A stretch of DNA of 15,479 nucleotides from Spirosoma sp. (GCA_025351545.1 JANXVQ010000110.1:1-15479); one strand, 5' to 3'. Positions 1 through 7,565 are shown, numbered from the stretch's first letter. Notes: a model not told the origin generated them from the sequence alone. A program made the numbers and translations.

Positions 1-498
1 TCGAGCGATGGCTGGGGGTTACTACGTCACTCGTGGTTACCTTTCCGAATTGATCCCATAGATTATATTGTTACGGACCCATTGCGGGCAACAGCTATCA
101 ATACGGCCTCTCTGACAGCCGCTCTGGCTGAAAACGTTAAAAAACTCCACATTAACTATGTCGTTGCCGACACACTCGCTATGAGTTTCGATCGGCATAT
201 GACTAAAACTATTCGCCTTGTTGTCGACAGTTTACATATCAATCTGGCTCCCCGATTTATGGTGTCGAGTGTCATAAATCTGACACCTGGCACCATTCAG
301 GTAGATGGACCGGCAAAGTTGGTACGTGGCCTCCCGGATACTTTAGTAATAAAAATAGCACGCAAACGGATTATTGATAATTACGATGAAGAGATTCCGC
401 TGAATCAACTGCGCCATCCGCTCTTGCACACCAGTGCCGACCGGGTAGCGGTCAGTTTTGAAGTCGGTGAATTGTTGTCGCCCCTACCACCGAACTAA
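1..498 (+). CDS. YbbR-like (CdaR-like) domain protein, 3' part only
   Basis: The reading frame is open from the first base of the window to the TAA at 496-498, so the N-terminus, where these proteins usually carry a membrane anchor, lies outside. About 165 residues are visible. They are rich in beta-strand pattern, with a stretch typical of YbbR repeats (valine-rich strands, then TPGTIQVDGPAKLV around positions 280-320, then a hydrophobic strand). In Firmicutes, YbbR/CdaR proteins are extracytoplasmic regulators of the c-di-AMP cyclase CdaA; in Bacteroidota the role is less clear. The next gene, coaE, starts 31 bp downstream on the same strand, and this pairing is common in Bacteroidota, which supports the family call. 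A TTG at 82 could be taken as a start, but coding potential continues upstream, so I treat the gene as truncated by the window. The family call rests on pattern and context. Confidence 0.7.
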   Translation, partial: SSDGWGLLRHSWLPFRIDPIDYIVTDPLRATAINTASLTAALAENVKKLHINYVVADTLAMSFDRHMTKTIRLVVDSLHINLAPRFMVSSVINLTPGTIQVDGPAKLVRGLPDTLVIKIARKRIIDNYDEEIPLNQLRHPLLHTSADRVAVSFEVGELLSPLPPN

Positions 499-529
499 TA
501 AAGCAAACTATTCATTTTGTCAAAACCGC

Positions 530-1162
530 ATGAAAACTCCCCTCCAGATTGGTGTAACGGGCGGTATTGGTTCGGGCAAAAGTATTGTCTGTAAGGTATT
601 TCGAGCACTGAGTATTCCTGTATATGAGGCCGACGAACGAGCAAAATGGCTTACTGAACATGACCCCATTTTAAAAGCCGACATCAGGCGGGTTCTGGGT
701 CCAAACGCTTACGACCAGACCGACGGGCCGACATCAGGCCGTTACAATCGAAGCTGGGTAGCCTCACAGGTATTTGCAAATCCTGAACTTCTGGCCGCAC
801 TCAACGCCGTTATTCATCCAAGGGTATTCGCCGATACGGCGGCTTGGGTCAATCAACATCTCGACAAGCCCTATGTCATAAAAGAAGCAGCCATAATGAA
901 GCGCGCAGGTGACCCAACGGCGGGTAATTTGCTCGATAAAGTAATTGTTGTACAGGCACCCGTGGTTTTGCGTATTGAGCGTATTCGCAAGCGCGATCCA
1001 CAACGTTCCGAAGTAGAAATCCAGAACATTATCGACCGTCAGGTGAGCGACGAAGAGCGCTTTCTTATCGCCGACTATGTAATCGAAAATAGCGAAAGTC
1101 AGTTAGTAATACCGCAGGTAATTCGATTGCATGAGTTTTTTTTACAGCAAGCGGCTATTTAA
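530..1162 (+). CDS. coaE: Dephospho-CoA kinase
   Basis: This 210-residue cytoplasmic enzyme carries out the last step of coenzyme A synthesis, ATP-dependent phosphorylation of the 3'-OH of dephospho-CoA. The start is the ATG at 530: the protein then begins MKTPLQIGVTGGIGSGKS, placing the P-loop (GGIGSGKS, residues 11-18) at the N-terminus as in the family. The longer frame from a TTG at 458 would overlap the upstream gene and add a low-complexity tail without homology character. Other family marks are Y-E-A-D (Asp35, the substrate/Mg region), HPRV at 97-100, the lid-like RIRKRD near 151-156, and RQVSDEERFLIADYVIEN at 170-187, matching the conserved R-Q...AD..I-N block. Length is normal for CoaE (about 200). 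It lies 31 bp after the YbbR gene and is probably co-transcribed with it. Confidence 0.95.
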   Translation: MKTPLQIGVTGGIGSGKSIVCKVFRALSIPVYEADERAKWLTEHDPILKADIRRVLGPNAYDQTDGPTSGRYNRSWVASQVFANPELLAALNAVIHPRVFADTAAWVNQHLDKPYVIKEAAIMKRAGDPTAGNLLDKVIVVQAPVVLRIERIRKRDPQRSEVEIQNIIDRQVSDEERFLIADYVIENSESQLVIPQVIRLHEFFLQQAAI

Positions 1163-1211
1163 TGCCCATACTGCTGTAATTTGGGCTATCACTCATCAAT
1201 AGTCCAATCGA

Positions 1212-2879
1212 ATGAAACAAGGTTTTATACTACTGATTGCCTGCGCAGGCAGCTTTTTACTCGGTGCATTTATCACCAACGACGATCCAAAAAAGCCCTT
1301 AACGACTGATATTGTCGAGGCTGCATCTCAAATATTCGGACTCGAATTTACCCCGGCTGAGCGCGATTCAATGCTCGGCAATCTTAACAACGCCCGTACT
1401 AATTATGAGGCTCTGCGCAAGATTGATTTACCTAACGATGTTGCTCCAGCTCTGTACTTTAATCCCCTTCCGGCAGGATTTAACATGCCTACCGGGCCAT
1501 CATCGTTTAAAGCGTCGGCGTCGGACAAGATTACGCTGCCAAAAAACCGGGATGAACTGGCGTATTACACGGTGAGGCAGTTAGGCGAATTGATTCGGAC
1601 AAAACAGATATCATCCGTCGAGTTAACGCAGTTTTTCCTCAATCGACTTAAAACGTACGACCCCAAATTGCACTGTGTTATTACCCTTACCGACGAATTA
1701 GCGCTGAGTCAGGCCAAACGCGCCGATGCTGAGCTAAAGGCGGGAAAATACCGGGGACCACTACATGGTATCCCCTACGGTGCCAAAGACTTATTAGCCA
1801 GGAAAGGATACAAAACAACTTGGGGATCAGTGCCTTACAAAGATCAAACGATTAACATGGACGCTACAGTCATTCGAAAACTCGAAGAAGCCGGGGCGGT
1901 ACTATGTGCAAAAATGACGTTAGGTGAGTTAGCGATGGGCGACGTCTGGTTTGGCGATATGACGCGCAATCCGTGGAATCCGGCTACTGGCTCCAGCGGC
2001 TCGTCGGCGGGGTCGGCATCGAGTGTATCGGCGGGTTTACTACCCTTTGCCATTGGCACCGAAACAATGGGGTCAATCGTCTCGCCCTCAACAATTTGTG
2101 GCACCACCGGCCTTCGCCCGACGTTCGGGCGGGTAAGCCGTCATGGCGCTATGGCCCTGAGCTGGAGTATGGACAAAATTGGCCCCATTACCCGATCGGT
2201 TGAGGATTGTGCGCTGGTTTTCAACGCCATTTATGGGCCCGATGGTCATGACCCAACTGTTATGGCTGCTCCGTTCCGATATGCACCGATGCTATCTTTG
2301 AAAGGTGTTCGGATTGGCTATGTAAAAAAAGGATTTGAAAGTAACTATCCCAACCGAGCCAATGACTCGCTCACTCTCCAGACGCTGCGTATTCTGGGAG
2401 CCGAACTGGTGCCCTTTGATTTACCCACGAGTGTGCCAGCAAACAGAATTTCGTTTTTGCTGGGTGTCGAGGCTGCCGCATCATTCGATGAGTTAACGCG
2501 TTCGGGTCGTGATGATCAGATGGTGAGACAGGGAAAAGGTGCCTGGCCAAATGCCTTTCGTTCATCGCGATTTGTACCGGCTGTTGAGTATATACAGGCC
2601 AACCGCGCTCGTACCAAGCTCATTAATGAGATGGCCGCACAACTTGAAGCGACTAAAATCGACGTGTATGTATCGCCGGCTTATGCAGGTGGTAACCTTA
2701 CGATTACGAACCTTACGGGCCACCCGTGCGTGGTGTTGCCTAATGGGTTTACCAAACAAAATATGCCCACCAGTATTACATTTATGGGTCAGTTGTTTGA
2801 AGAAGGAAAGCTATTAGCCGTGGCAAAAGCTTATCAGGATGCCACGCAATGGCATAAAAAACATCCTGTTCTTCAGTAG
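1212..2879 (+). CDS. Exported amidase-signature family hydrolase
   Basis: A 555-residue protein of the amidase signature family (relatives include GatA, FAAH and bacterial amidases), which hydrolyses amide bonds with a Ser-cisSer-Lys triad. All three catalytic positions are visible: Lys192 in HGIPYGAKDLL, cis-Ser264 in the Gly/Ser-rich loop (GSSAGSA), and the nucleophile Ser288 in GTETMGSIVSPS. The 24-residue spacing between the two serines equals that in FAAH. A hydrophobic segment (residues 4-20) after Lys2 looks like a signal peptide or anchor, so it probably acts outside the cytoplasm and is not the GatA subunit of the tRNA amidotransferase. An LIAC sequence ending at Cys11 resembles a lipobox, but the hydrophobic run before it is too short and continues past it. 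About 110 residues precede the conserved core. The substrate cannot be told from sequence. It starts 49 bp after coaE. Confidence 0.88.
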   Translation: MKQGFILLIACAGSFLLGAFITNDDPKKPLTTDIVEAASQIFGLEFTPAERDSMLGNLNNARTNYEALRKIDLPNDVAPALYFNPLPAGFNMPTGPSSFKASASDKITLPKNRDELAYYTVRQLGELIRTKQISSVELTQFFLNRLKTYDPKLHCVITLTDELALSQAKRADAELKAGKYRGPLHGIPYGAKDLLARKGYKTTWGSVPYKDQTINMDATVIRKLEEAGAVLCAKMTLGELAMGDVWFGDMTRNPWNPATGSSGSSAGSASSVSAGLLPFAIGTETMGSIVSPSTICGTTGLRPTFGRVSRHGAMALSWSMDKIGPITRSVEDCALVFNAIYGPDGHDPTVMAAPFRYAPMLSLKGVRIGYVKKGFESNYPNRANDSLTLQTLRILGAELVPFDLPTSVPANRISFLLGVEAAASFDELTRSGRDDQMVRQGKGAWPNAFRSSRFVPAVEYIQANRARTKLINEMAAQLEATKIDVYVSPAYAGGNLTITNLTGHPCVVLPNGFTKQNMPTSITFMGQLFEEGKLLAVAKAYQDATQWHKKHPVLQ

Positions 2880-3002
2880 TGCAGCCCGGCTATTCGATCA
2901 TTAGTAACTTCGTTTTAATTGTCGCTCAATTGACAGAAGGGCCAGGCGAGTTATAGAGAAATTTCCTGAGTATAGGCGCAACTAAATCCTTGATCCTACG
3001 TC

Positions 3003-3056
3003 AATAAGTCCCCGCTATTGTTCGATAAGTCGATCATAACGGGGACTTATTTTTTT
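3003..3056 (+). terminator. Rho-independent-type terminator after the amidase gene
   Basis: A perfect 12-bp stem pairs AATAAGTCCCCG (3003-3014) with its reverse complement (3040-3051), with a 25-nt loop that can pair partly, followed directly by a run of T to 3056. It lies about 125 bp after the amidase stop codon and probably ends the YbbR-coaE-amidase transcript. Confidence 0.8.
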
Positions 3057-3270
3057 GACTGTTAGCTAGATAGCGCCGGAAACTAAGTCACTGTTTCAAG
3101 AACATGGAAATGGCATTTGAGTAAACTATTATAGTAGCTTTTCTGACGTAATCTTCGGCCTTTACTAAGTTTCTTTCACTCAGCCGTGACCAAAAAGTGT
3201 AGGGCGTCTAACAACCTATCTCAATTTCAGGGTGCGCATAGCCGAATCACGAAAGATCTACCGGACATCC

Positions 3271-3297
3271 TTGCCATTACTTTTCTTTAAACTTTTG
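3271..3297 (+). promoter_or_regulatory. Weak candidate promoter for the DUF937-OmpA gene
   Basis: TTG at 3271-3273 and AACTTTTG at 3290-3297 resemble the Bacteroidota -33 (TTTG) and -7 (TAnnTTTG) elements, with a 16-bp spacer and one mismatch in the -7 box. It lies about 80 bp upstream of the ATG. Tentative. Confidence 0.3.
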
Positions 3298-3374
3298 CAT
3301 TCAGCCCATGTTCCAGAAAAGCAAAGAGATATTATGTCTATGCGCTCTATTAACTTTTAAATGATCATGTTCTT

Positions 3375-4808
3375 ATGGCAGAAACCCTGTTGGATTTAGC
3401 AAAGAGTTACCTAAGCGACAATGTCGTCAGTCAGGTTAGTAAGATGCTTGATGAAAACCAGCAAAACATTCAGAAAGCCTTTGACGGTGCATTGCCCGCT
3501 ATTTTGAGTGGCCTGGTACACAAATCGGTGGAGCCGGGTGGGCCTGGTTCCATCATGGATATGATAGGCGAAGTGATGGCGCCTAACCGCGCGGCAGGCG
3601 ATGTAATTACGCCAATCGGAGGCATGTCGAACCATTTAAATGATATGCTGGCTAATGGTCTACAGACCAGCAGCTTACTATCAGTGGGGACTAGCATTAT
3701 CGAGAGTTTGTTTGGTGATAAAGTCGGGCCTATAGCGGGTGCTCTTGCGTCATATAGTAGCATCAAAAAATCATCGGCCTCATCGCTTATGAGTATTGCC
3801 GGACCACTTTTGTTAAGTGTTTTAGGTAAAAAACTAGTTGACGCTGGCACAGGCATATCTGGCTTGAGTGGCCTCATTAGTAGTCAGGTAGCGGCTGGCC
3901 AATCATCTGTTCCATCGGGCTTTGCTTCGTTGCTGACTAGCATTCCGGGTTTGAGTTTTCCCGGCGGGTTAGGCAGTCAAGTAAGTGGTGCTGCGGCTGC
4001 TATACCAGCTCCCATTACGCGTGTTACGACAGTATCTACAGACGCACCGTCTCTTGGTCGTCCGGCACCAGTACCAACGTATACTGATACTGACGACAAT
4101 TTGTCGGGGAGCGGTAACCGCTGGCTACCCTGGGTACTCCTTTTAATAGGGGCTATCGGGCTGTTTTATTTCGTGCGTTCGTGCCGCAATGATGGCAAGG
4201 AAACCATGAAAAGCACAGCCGATAGCGTTAGTACCACCGTCGACAAGGTAGCTACAGATGTGAGTACAGCAGCCGACTCCGCAGGTAGTAAAGTGGAGGC
4301 AACAGTCGATTCGGCAGGCAATACACTGAACGATGTAACAGCGAAGTTAGGCGCGTTTTTCAAACGTAAACTGCCATCTGGCTATGAGTTGGACATTCCC
4401 GAAAACGGCATTGAAAATAATCTGGTGAAGTTTATTGAGGATAAAAGTCGTCCGGTTGATAAAACGACCTGGTTCAACTTCGGTCGGTTATTGTTCGATA
4501 CAGGCAAGGCAACGCTGAAACCAGACTCGAAAGAGGAAGTAAAAAACATTGCCGAAATTCTGAAGGCGTTCCCCGCCGTGAACATTAAAATTGGCGGCTA
4601 TACAGATAATACAGGCAGTGCAGAAATCAACAGGAAACTATCGCAGGAAAGAGCCGATGCCGTTATGGCGGAGTTAACACAACTAGGCATTTCCAAGTCG
4701 CGACTGGAAGCTGAAGGCTATGGTCCTGAGCATCCAACAGCGCCGAACGATACCGAAGCAGGCCGGGCCGAAAACCGCCGGATTGCCGTTCGGGTAACAA
4801 AGAAATAA
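3375..4808 (+). CDS. DUF937 / OmpA-domain envelope protein
   Basis: A 477-residue protein with three parts. Residues 1 to about 200 form a DUF937 (YidB-like) region with its helical start (LLDLAKSYLSDNVVSQVSKM) and a Gly/Ala/Ser-rich body. Residues 250-267 (WLPWVLLLIGAIGLFYFV) are a single membrane span, preceded by a Pro/Thr linker. Residues 275-328 are a Thr/Ala/Asp/Ser/Lys-rich, probably helical spacer with repeated DSAG and TVD units. Residues 366-475 are a C-terminal OmpA-like domain with FNFGRLLFDTGKATL, GYTDNTGS (Asp411) and the RAENRRI end, the site that binds diaminopimelate in peptidoglycan. There is no N-terminal signal peptide, so the likely topology is DUF937 in the cytoplasm and OmpA domain in the periplasm holding the cell wall (inference). 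The exact role is unknown. A terminator follows closely, so it is probably transcribed alone. Confidence 0.85.
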   Translation: MAETLLDLAKSYLSDNVVSQVSKMLDENQQNIQKAFDGALPAILSGLVHKSVEPGGPGSIMDMIGEVMAPNRAAGDVITPIGGMSNHLNDMLANGLQTSSLLSVGTSIIESLFGDKVGPIAGALASYSSIKKSSASSLMSIAGPLLLSVLGKKLVDAGTGISGLSGLISSQVAAGQSSVPSGFASLLTSIPGLSFPGGLGSQVSGAAAAIPAPITRVTTVSTDAPSLGRPAPVPTYTDTDDNLSGSGNRWLPWVLLLIGAIGLFYFVRSCRNDGKETMKSTADSVSTTVDKVATDVSTAADSAGSKVEATVDSAGNTLNDVTAKLGAFFKRKLPSGYELDIPENGIENNLVKFIEDKSRPVDKTTWFNFGRLLFDTGKATLKPDSKEEVKNIAEILKAFPAVNIKIGGYTDNTGSAEINRKLSQERADAVMAELTQLGISKSRLEAEGYGPEHPTAPNDTEAGRAENRRIAVRVTKK

Positions 4809-4824
4809 ACCCATATAATGTACA

Positions 4825-4859
4825 AAAGGAGTTGGTTCACTTTGCGAACTAACTCCTTT
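4825..4859. terminator. Hairpin terminator between convergent genes
   Basis: A 14-bp stem with one G-T pair (4825-4838 with 4846-4859) and a 7-nt loop begins 16 bp after the stop codon of the DUF937-OmpA gene. The A-rich left and T-rich right flanks suit termination in either direction. Confidence 0.75.
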
Positions 4860-4882
4860 ATCAAATCAACTAGTTCTGACTG

Positions 4883-4925
4883 AAATGGCAATTAAAATGA
4901 CTCCCCCGCTGGGAGAGCCATTTTT
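4883..4925. terminator. Second hairpin between convergent genes
   Basis: An outer stem AAATGGC/GCCATTT (4883-4889 with 4917-4923) encloses an inner stem CTCCC/GGGAG (4901-4905 with 4911-4915) and is followed by T's to 4925. It lies just beyond the stop codon of the leftward nucleotidyltransferase gene and may serve both genes. Confidence 0.5.
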
Positions 4926-4932
4926 ATGACAT

Positions 4933-5844
4933 TTACCACAATTTGTTAGGGTATGCCCCTTCGTCATGCAGTTTTTTTAAGGCAGTCTGTACGGTTGGTT
5001 TATCATCGGGGTAAGTTACGCCAAACCAGGCCGAGCGACTGCGAAACACTTTGCAATGGCCCGTGTCTGTCTGAATCAGATTGGTCATAACGGTTGGGAT
5101 ATAAAACTCAGCCTTTGGCGAATTAATGTTAGCCATAGCATAGCTCTCAAACTGATGCTGCACCAGCGGAAACACACTCGGTTTGAAACCCCAGAAATTC
5201 ATCGAAACGGGCGTGTCGGGTGCTAATGGTGTTACGTTATCCGCTTCTTCAAATACGATTTTCTTTTCGCCTGAGCCAGTCTCCTGCTCATAAATTTTCG
5301 TGCGCTCAATGACCGATGTGAGATTCCCATTTTCGGCCACTTCGCAAACTCCCCTTGATACCGAGCCATTCTCCGACAGAGTATTTTTCACCTCATAGCC
5401 AACCATTGCATGAAGTTGATCGTTAGTGTCGGTTTTCAGGAAATCGCTAATTAGCTGAAAGGCCTCCAATCCATAAAAATCATCGGCATTGATGACCGCA
5501 AAGGGCGTATGCGTATGCGTTTTGGCACACAGCATGGCGTGGCCCGTACCCCAGGGTTTGGTCCTCGTCACTGCACCCAACTCCTCCGGCACGTATGAAT
5601 CCAGGGCCTGAATGGCATAATCTACCTCGATTTTACCCGCTAATTTCTCGGCAAAAACTTCCTCAAAATCCTGGCGAAGTTCTTCTCGAATGATAAACAC
5701 AACCTTTCCAAAGCCAGCCCGGATAGCGTCGAAAAGTGAATAATCTATAATAGTTTCACCATTCGGACCAAAGTGGTCGAGTTGTTTAACACCACCATAG
5801 CGGCTGCCCATACCGGCTGCCAAAATCAAAAGGGTAGGTTGCAT
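4933..5844 (-). CDS. Sugar-nucleotidyltransferase family protein
   Basis: A 303-residue cytoplasmic protein of the NTP-transferase (GT-A-like) family, which couples NTPs to sugar-1-phosphates. The nucleotide-binding signature is intact at the N-terminus: LAAGMGSRYGG (8-18) followed by Lys20 and FGPNGETIIDYS. Further on are WGTGHAMLCAK (98-108) and INADDFYG (118-125), the last holding the metal-binding Asp. I chose the ATG at 5844 (MQPTLLILAAG); a GTG four codons upstream (5856) is possible but sits within a GC-rich hairpin. The sugar and nucleotide cannot be read from sequence; relatives are often labelled UTP-glucose-1-phosphate uridylyltransferase-like. No kinase partner of the AmgK type is adjacent, so a MurU role has no contextual support. 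A promoter-like TAATTTTG lies 64 bp upstream. Confidence 0.82.
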   Translation of the reverse strand: MQPTLLILAAGMGSRYGGVKQLDHFGPNGETIIDYSLFDAIRAGFGKVVFIIREELRQDFEEVFAEKLAGKIEVDYAIQALDSYVPEELGAVTRTKPWGTGHAMLCAKTHTHTPFAVINADDFYGLEAFQLISDFLKTDTNDQLHAMVGYEVKNTLSENGSVSRGVCEVAENGNLTSVIERTKIYEQETGSGEKKIVFEEADNVTPLAPDTPVSMNFWGFKPSVFPLVQHQFESYAMANINSPKAEFYIPTVMTNLIQTDTGHCKVFRSRSAWFGVTYPDDKPTVQTALKKLHDEGAYPNKLW

Positions 5845-5853
5845 TTTAGATAC

Positions 5854-5869
5854 CACCGGAAGGCCGGTG
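5854..5869 (-). promoter_or_regulatory. GC-rich hairpin in the leader of the nucleotidyltransferase gene
   Basis: CACCGG (5854-5859) and CCGGTG (5864-5869) form a perfect 6-bp stem with a 4-nt loop, 9 bp upstream of the ATG at 5844. It could affect translation of the downstream gene; the function is inferred only from position. Confidence 0.35.
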
Positions 5870-5907
5870 CGTTAAACAGTTATTAGTTACAGCAAACGTT
5901 GCCCGCT

Positions 5908-5915
5908 CAAAATTA
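5908..5915 (-). promoter_or_regulatory. -7 promoter element of the nucleotidyltransferase gene
   Basis: On the minus strand this reads TAATTTTG, a full match to the Bacteroidota TAnnTTTG box, 64 bp upstream of the chosen ATG. I see no TTG at the expected -33 distance, so the call rests on one box. Confidence 0.4.
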
Positions 5916-6080
5916 AAAAAAGGGGGTGGGCTTTACTATTCTAAGCGGAGTTAAAGAATGCAGAATCGCTTATACGCCTTATCAGGGCTTTCTTATATTA
6001 TTCAATACATTGATAATCAATATACTTGAGTGAAGTCGGTTTCTCAAAACCTCGTTTTGTTCAGTTTCAAAAAACCTCAT

Positions 6081-6104
6081 AGGTCAGATTCGAGAATCTG
6101 ACCT
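6081..6104. repeat. 24-bp palindrome
   Basis: AGGTCAGATTC (6081-6091) is followed after two bases by its exact reverse complement (6094-6104). It stands alone between divergent genes without a T-tract, so a terminator is unlikely. It may be a protein-binding operator or a dispersed REP-like unit. A near-perfect 12-bp inverted pair (5985-5996 and 6110-6121) surrounds it. Confidence 0.7.
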
Positions 6105-6155
6105 CACTCATAAGAAAGTCCAATACTCTTTTTAATAAAAAAAATTCTCAACAAT

Positions 6156-6206
6156 ATACAATTTTCAATAGTTGTCGTTATAATTGTATGCTAAACAATA
6201 GTTGTC
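6156..6206. promoter_or_regulatory. Operator-like repeats upstream of hmgA
   Basis: The 11-mer CAATAGTTGTC occurs at 6166-6176 and 6196-6206, 30 bp apart start to start, close to three helical turns. The second copy sits in ACAATAGTTGT, itself an inverted repeat. An 8-bp inverted pair ATACAATT/AATTGTAT (6156-6163 and 6182-6189) overlaps them. The block ends 86 bp before the hmgA ATG. Dyad motifs of this size are typical of MarR-type sites, and a MarR gene lies in the cluster; that link is inference. Confidence 0.5.
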
Positions 6207-6292
6207 TTAACAATGAATATAAATCATCATTAATGAGCTGCTTTCAGTGAGCTAATCATCAGGTTATTTGCTGAATCGGCTACCTCGATAAC

Positions 6293-7492
6293 ATGCCATT
6301 TTATCACACAATCGGCCAAATTCCGCCCAAACGCCACACGCAGTTTGCAAAGCCAGTTGATGGAAACGGCGAAGCAGGTAGCCATAGCGATGCGGTTGCC
6401 CACCCGTTTTATTATGAACAGCTGTTCGGGACAATTGGCTTCGAGGGTATGTCGTCTTTGCTATACCATGTTCACCGACCAACAATGGTGCGCGAGGTGC
6501 TGGACAGTGTGGACATGACGCCGAAACTGGCTCTGCAGAAGAACATACTATCGCGAAAATTGCTTGGTTTTGCGATTGAACCAGCCGATGATTTCCTGGA
6601 TAGCCGGGTGCCCCTTCTGGTAAACAACGAGTTGATTTTCGGACTGGCGGCCCCACGCCAATCGCTGACAAGCTATTTCTATAAGAATGCCGATGCTGAT
6701 GAACTTCTGTTTGTGCATCGCGGTTCGGGCAGACTTCGAACACTGTTCGGAACAATTCCTTTTCAGTATGGCGATTATCTGATCATTCCGCGTGGCGTAA
6801 TTTACCAGATCGAATTTGACTCAGCAGATAATCGGCTCCTGTACGTTGAGTCGCATTCCCCGATCTACACACCCAAACGGTATCGTAACCAGTTCGGGCA
6901 ATTACTCGAACATTCGCCCTTCTGCGAACGCGACATTATTCGTCCGAGAGATCTCGAAACCCACGATAAAACCGGCGATTTTCTACTAAAAATCAAAAAA
7001 CAGGGCGCCTTGCATTCGCTCGTCTATGTGTCGCACCCGTTCGATGTAGTTGGTTGGGATGGTTACAATTATCCCTACGGATTTTCGATTTTCAACTTTG
7101 AGCCGATAACGGGCCGGGTGCATCAGCCGCCCACAGTGCATCAAACATTTCAGGCCGATTCGTTTGTGGTTTGCTCGTTTGTACCACGCCTGTACGACTA
7201 CCATCCACAAGCAATTCCTGCTCCTTATAATCACTCGAATATCGACTCCGACGAGGTTATTTATTACGTCGATGGCGATTTTATGAGCCGTAATGATATT
7301 GCTCCCGGTCATATCACCTTGCACCCCGGTGGTATTCCGCACGGGCCAGCACCGGGCGCTATGGAACGAAGTATTGGCAAGAAAGAAACGCAGGAATACG
7401 CGGTCATGGTAGACACCTTCCGGCCACTAATGCTGACCGAACAGGCAGTAGCCATTGACGATGGAAAATATTACAAATCCTGGTTAGACTAA
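6293..7492 (+). CDS. hmgA: Homogentisate 1,2-dioxygenase
   Basis: A 399-residue cytoplasmic non-haem Fe(II) dioxygenase that opens the homogentisate ring to maleylacetoacetate. The N-terminus IGQIPPKRHTQF and the block YYEQLFGTIGFEGMSSLLYHVHRPT are characteristic. The iron ligands are recognisable in the C-terminal cupin half: His314 and Glu321 in NHSNIDSDEVIYYV, and His350 in HPGGIPHGP. RVHQPPTVHQ (275-284) contains the probable acid-base histidine. It belongs to the shorter bacterial form (just under 400 residues), not the human-like form of about 445. Residues 23-37 look like a small hydrophilic insertion before YYEQLFGT. The start at 6293 gives the expected MPFYHTIGQ; no Shine-Dalgarno is visible. 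It is the first gene of the rightward Phe/Tyr cluster, followed after 73 bp by hppD. Confidence 0.93.
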   Translation: MPFYHTIGQIPPKRHTQFAKPVDGNGEAGSHSDAVAHPFYYEQLFGTIGFEGMSSLLYHVHRPTMVREVLDSVDMTPKLALQKNILSRKLLGFAIEPADDFLDSRVPLLVNNELIFGLAAPRQSLTSYFYKNADADELLFVHRGSGRLRTLFGTIPFQYGDYLIIPRGVIYQIEFDSADNRLLYVESHSPIYTPKRYRNQFGQLLEHSPFCERDIIRPRDLETHDKTGDFLLKIKKQGALHSLVYVSHPFDVVGWDGYNYPYGFSIFNFEPITGRVHQPPTVHQTFQADSFVVCSFVPRLYDYHPQAIPAPYNHSNIDSDEVIYYVDGDFMSRNDIAPGHITLHPGGIPHGPAPGAMERSIGKKETQEYAVMVDTFRPLMLTEQAVAIDDGKYYKSWLD

Positions 7493-7565
7493 GGTAACGC
7501 GGACGGTCTGCCGGTTCATTGCGGCTGAAAACCTACGCTACACACAAAACATCAACGAACATAAA

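Larger units (their letters stand above)
2880..3374. other. Intergenic region of 495 bp, no gene seen
   Basis: No convincing coding frame is present on either strand. The left third holds a terminator hairpin (3003-3056). The stretch from about 3060 to 3260 shows nothing I can name. Near the right end lies a weak promoter-like element (3271-3297) for the DUF937-OmpA gene. Confidence 0.6.
5845..6292. other. Divergent intergenic region of 448 bp upstream of hmgA
   Basis: No gene is visible. It separates the leftward nucleotidyltransferase from the rightward Phe/Tyr cluster and holds a 5'-UTR hairpin (5854-5869), a -7-like promoter element on the minus strand (5908-5915), a pair of long inverted sequences (5985-5996 and 6110-6121), a 24-bp palindrome (6081-6104), an A/T-rich stretch (6122-6165) and repeated operator-like motifs (6156-6206). 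Confidence 0.7.

Noticed and set aside
458..529. Upstream TTG start for coaE
   Set aside because: It overlaps the YbbR gene and adds residues that do not fit the family; the ATG at 530 puts the P-loop where it belongs.
1164..1186. GCCCA/TGGGC hairpin between coaE and the amidase gene
   Set aside because: Only 5 bp with a 13-nt loop and no T-run; too weak to call a terminator.
3470..3877. 135-codon open frame on the minus strand inside the DUF937-OmpA gene
   Set aside because: Shadow of a Gly/Ala/Ser-rich coding region; no domain character and no promoter.
6264..6755. 163-codon open frame on the minus strand inside hmgA
   Set aside because: Antisense to a well-conserved enzyme; the translation has no recognisable motif or start context and looks like a codon-bias shadow.
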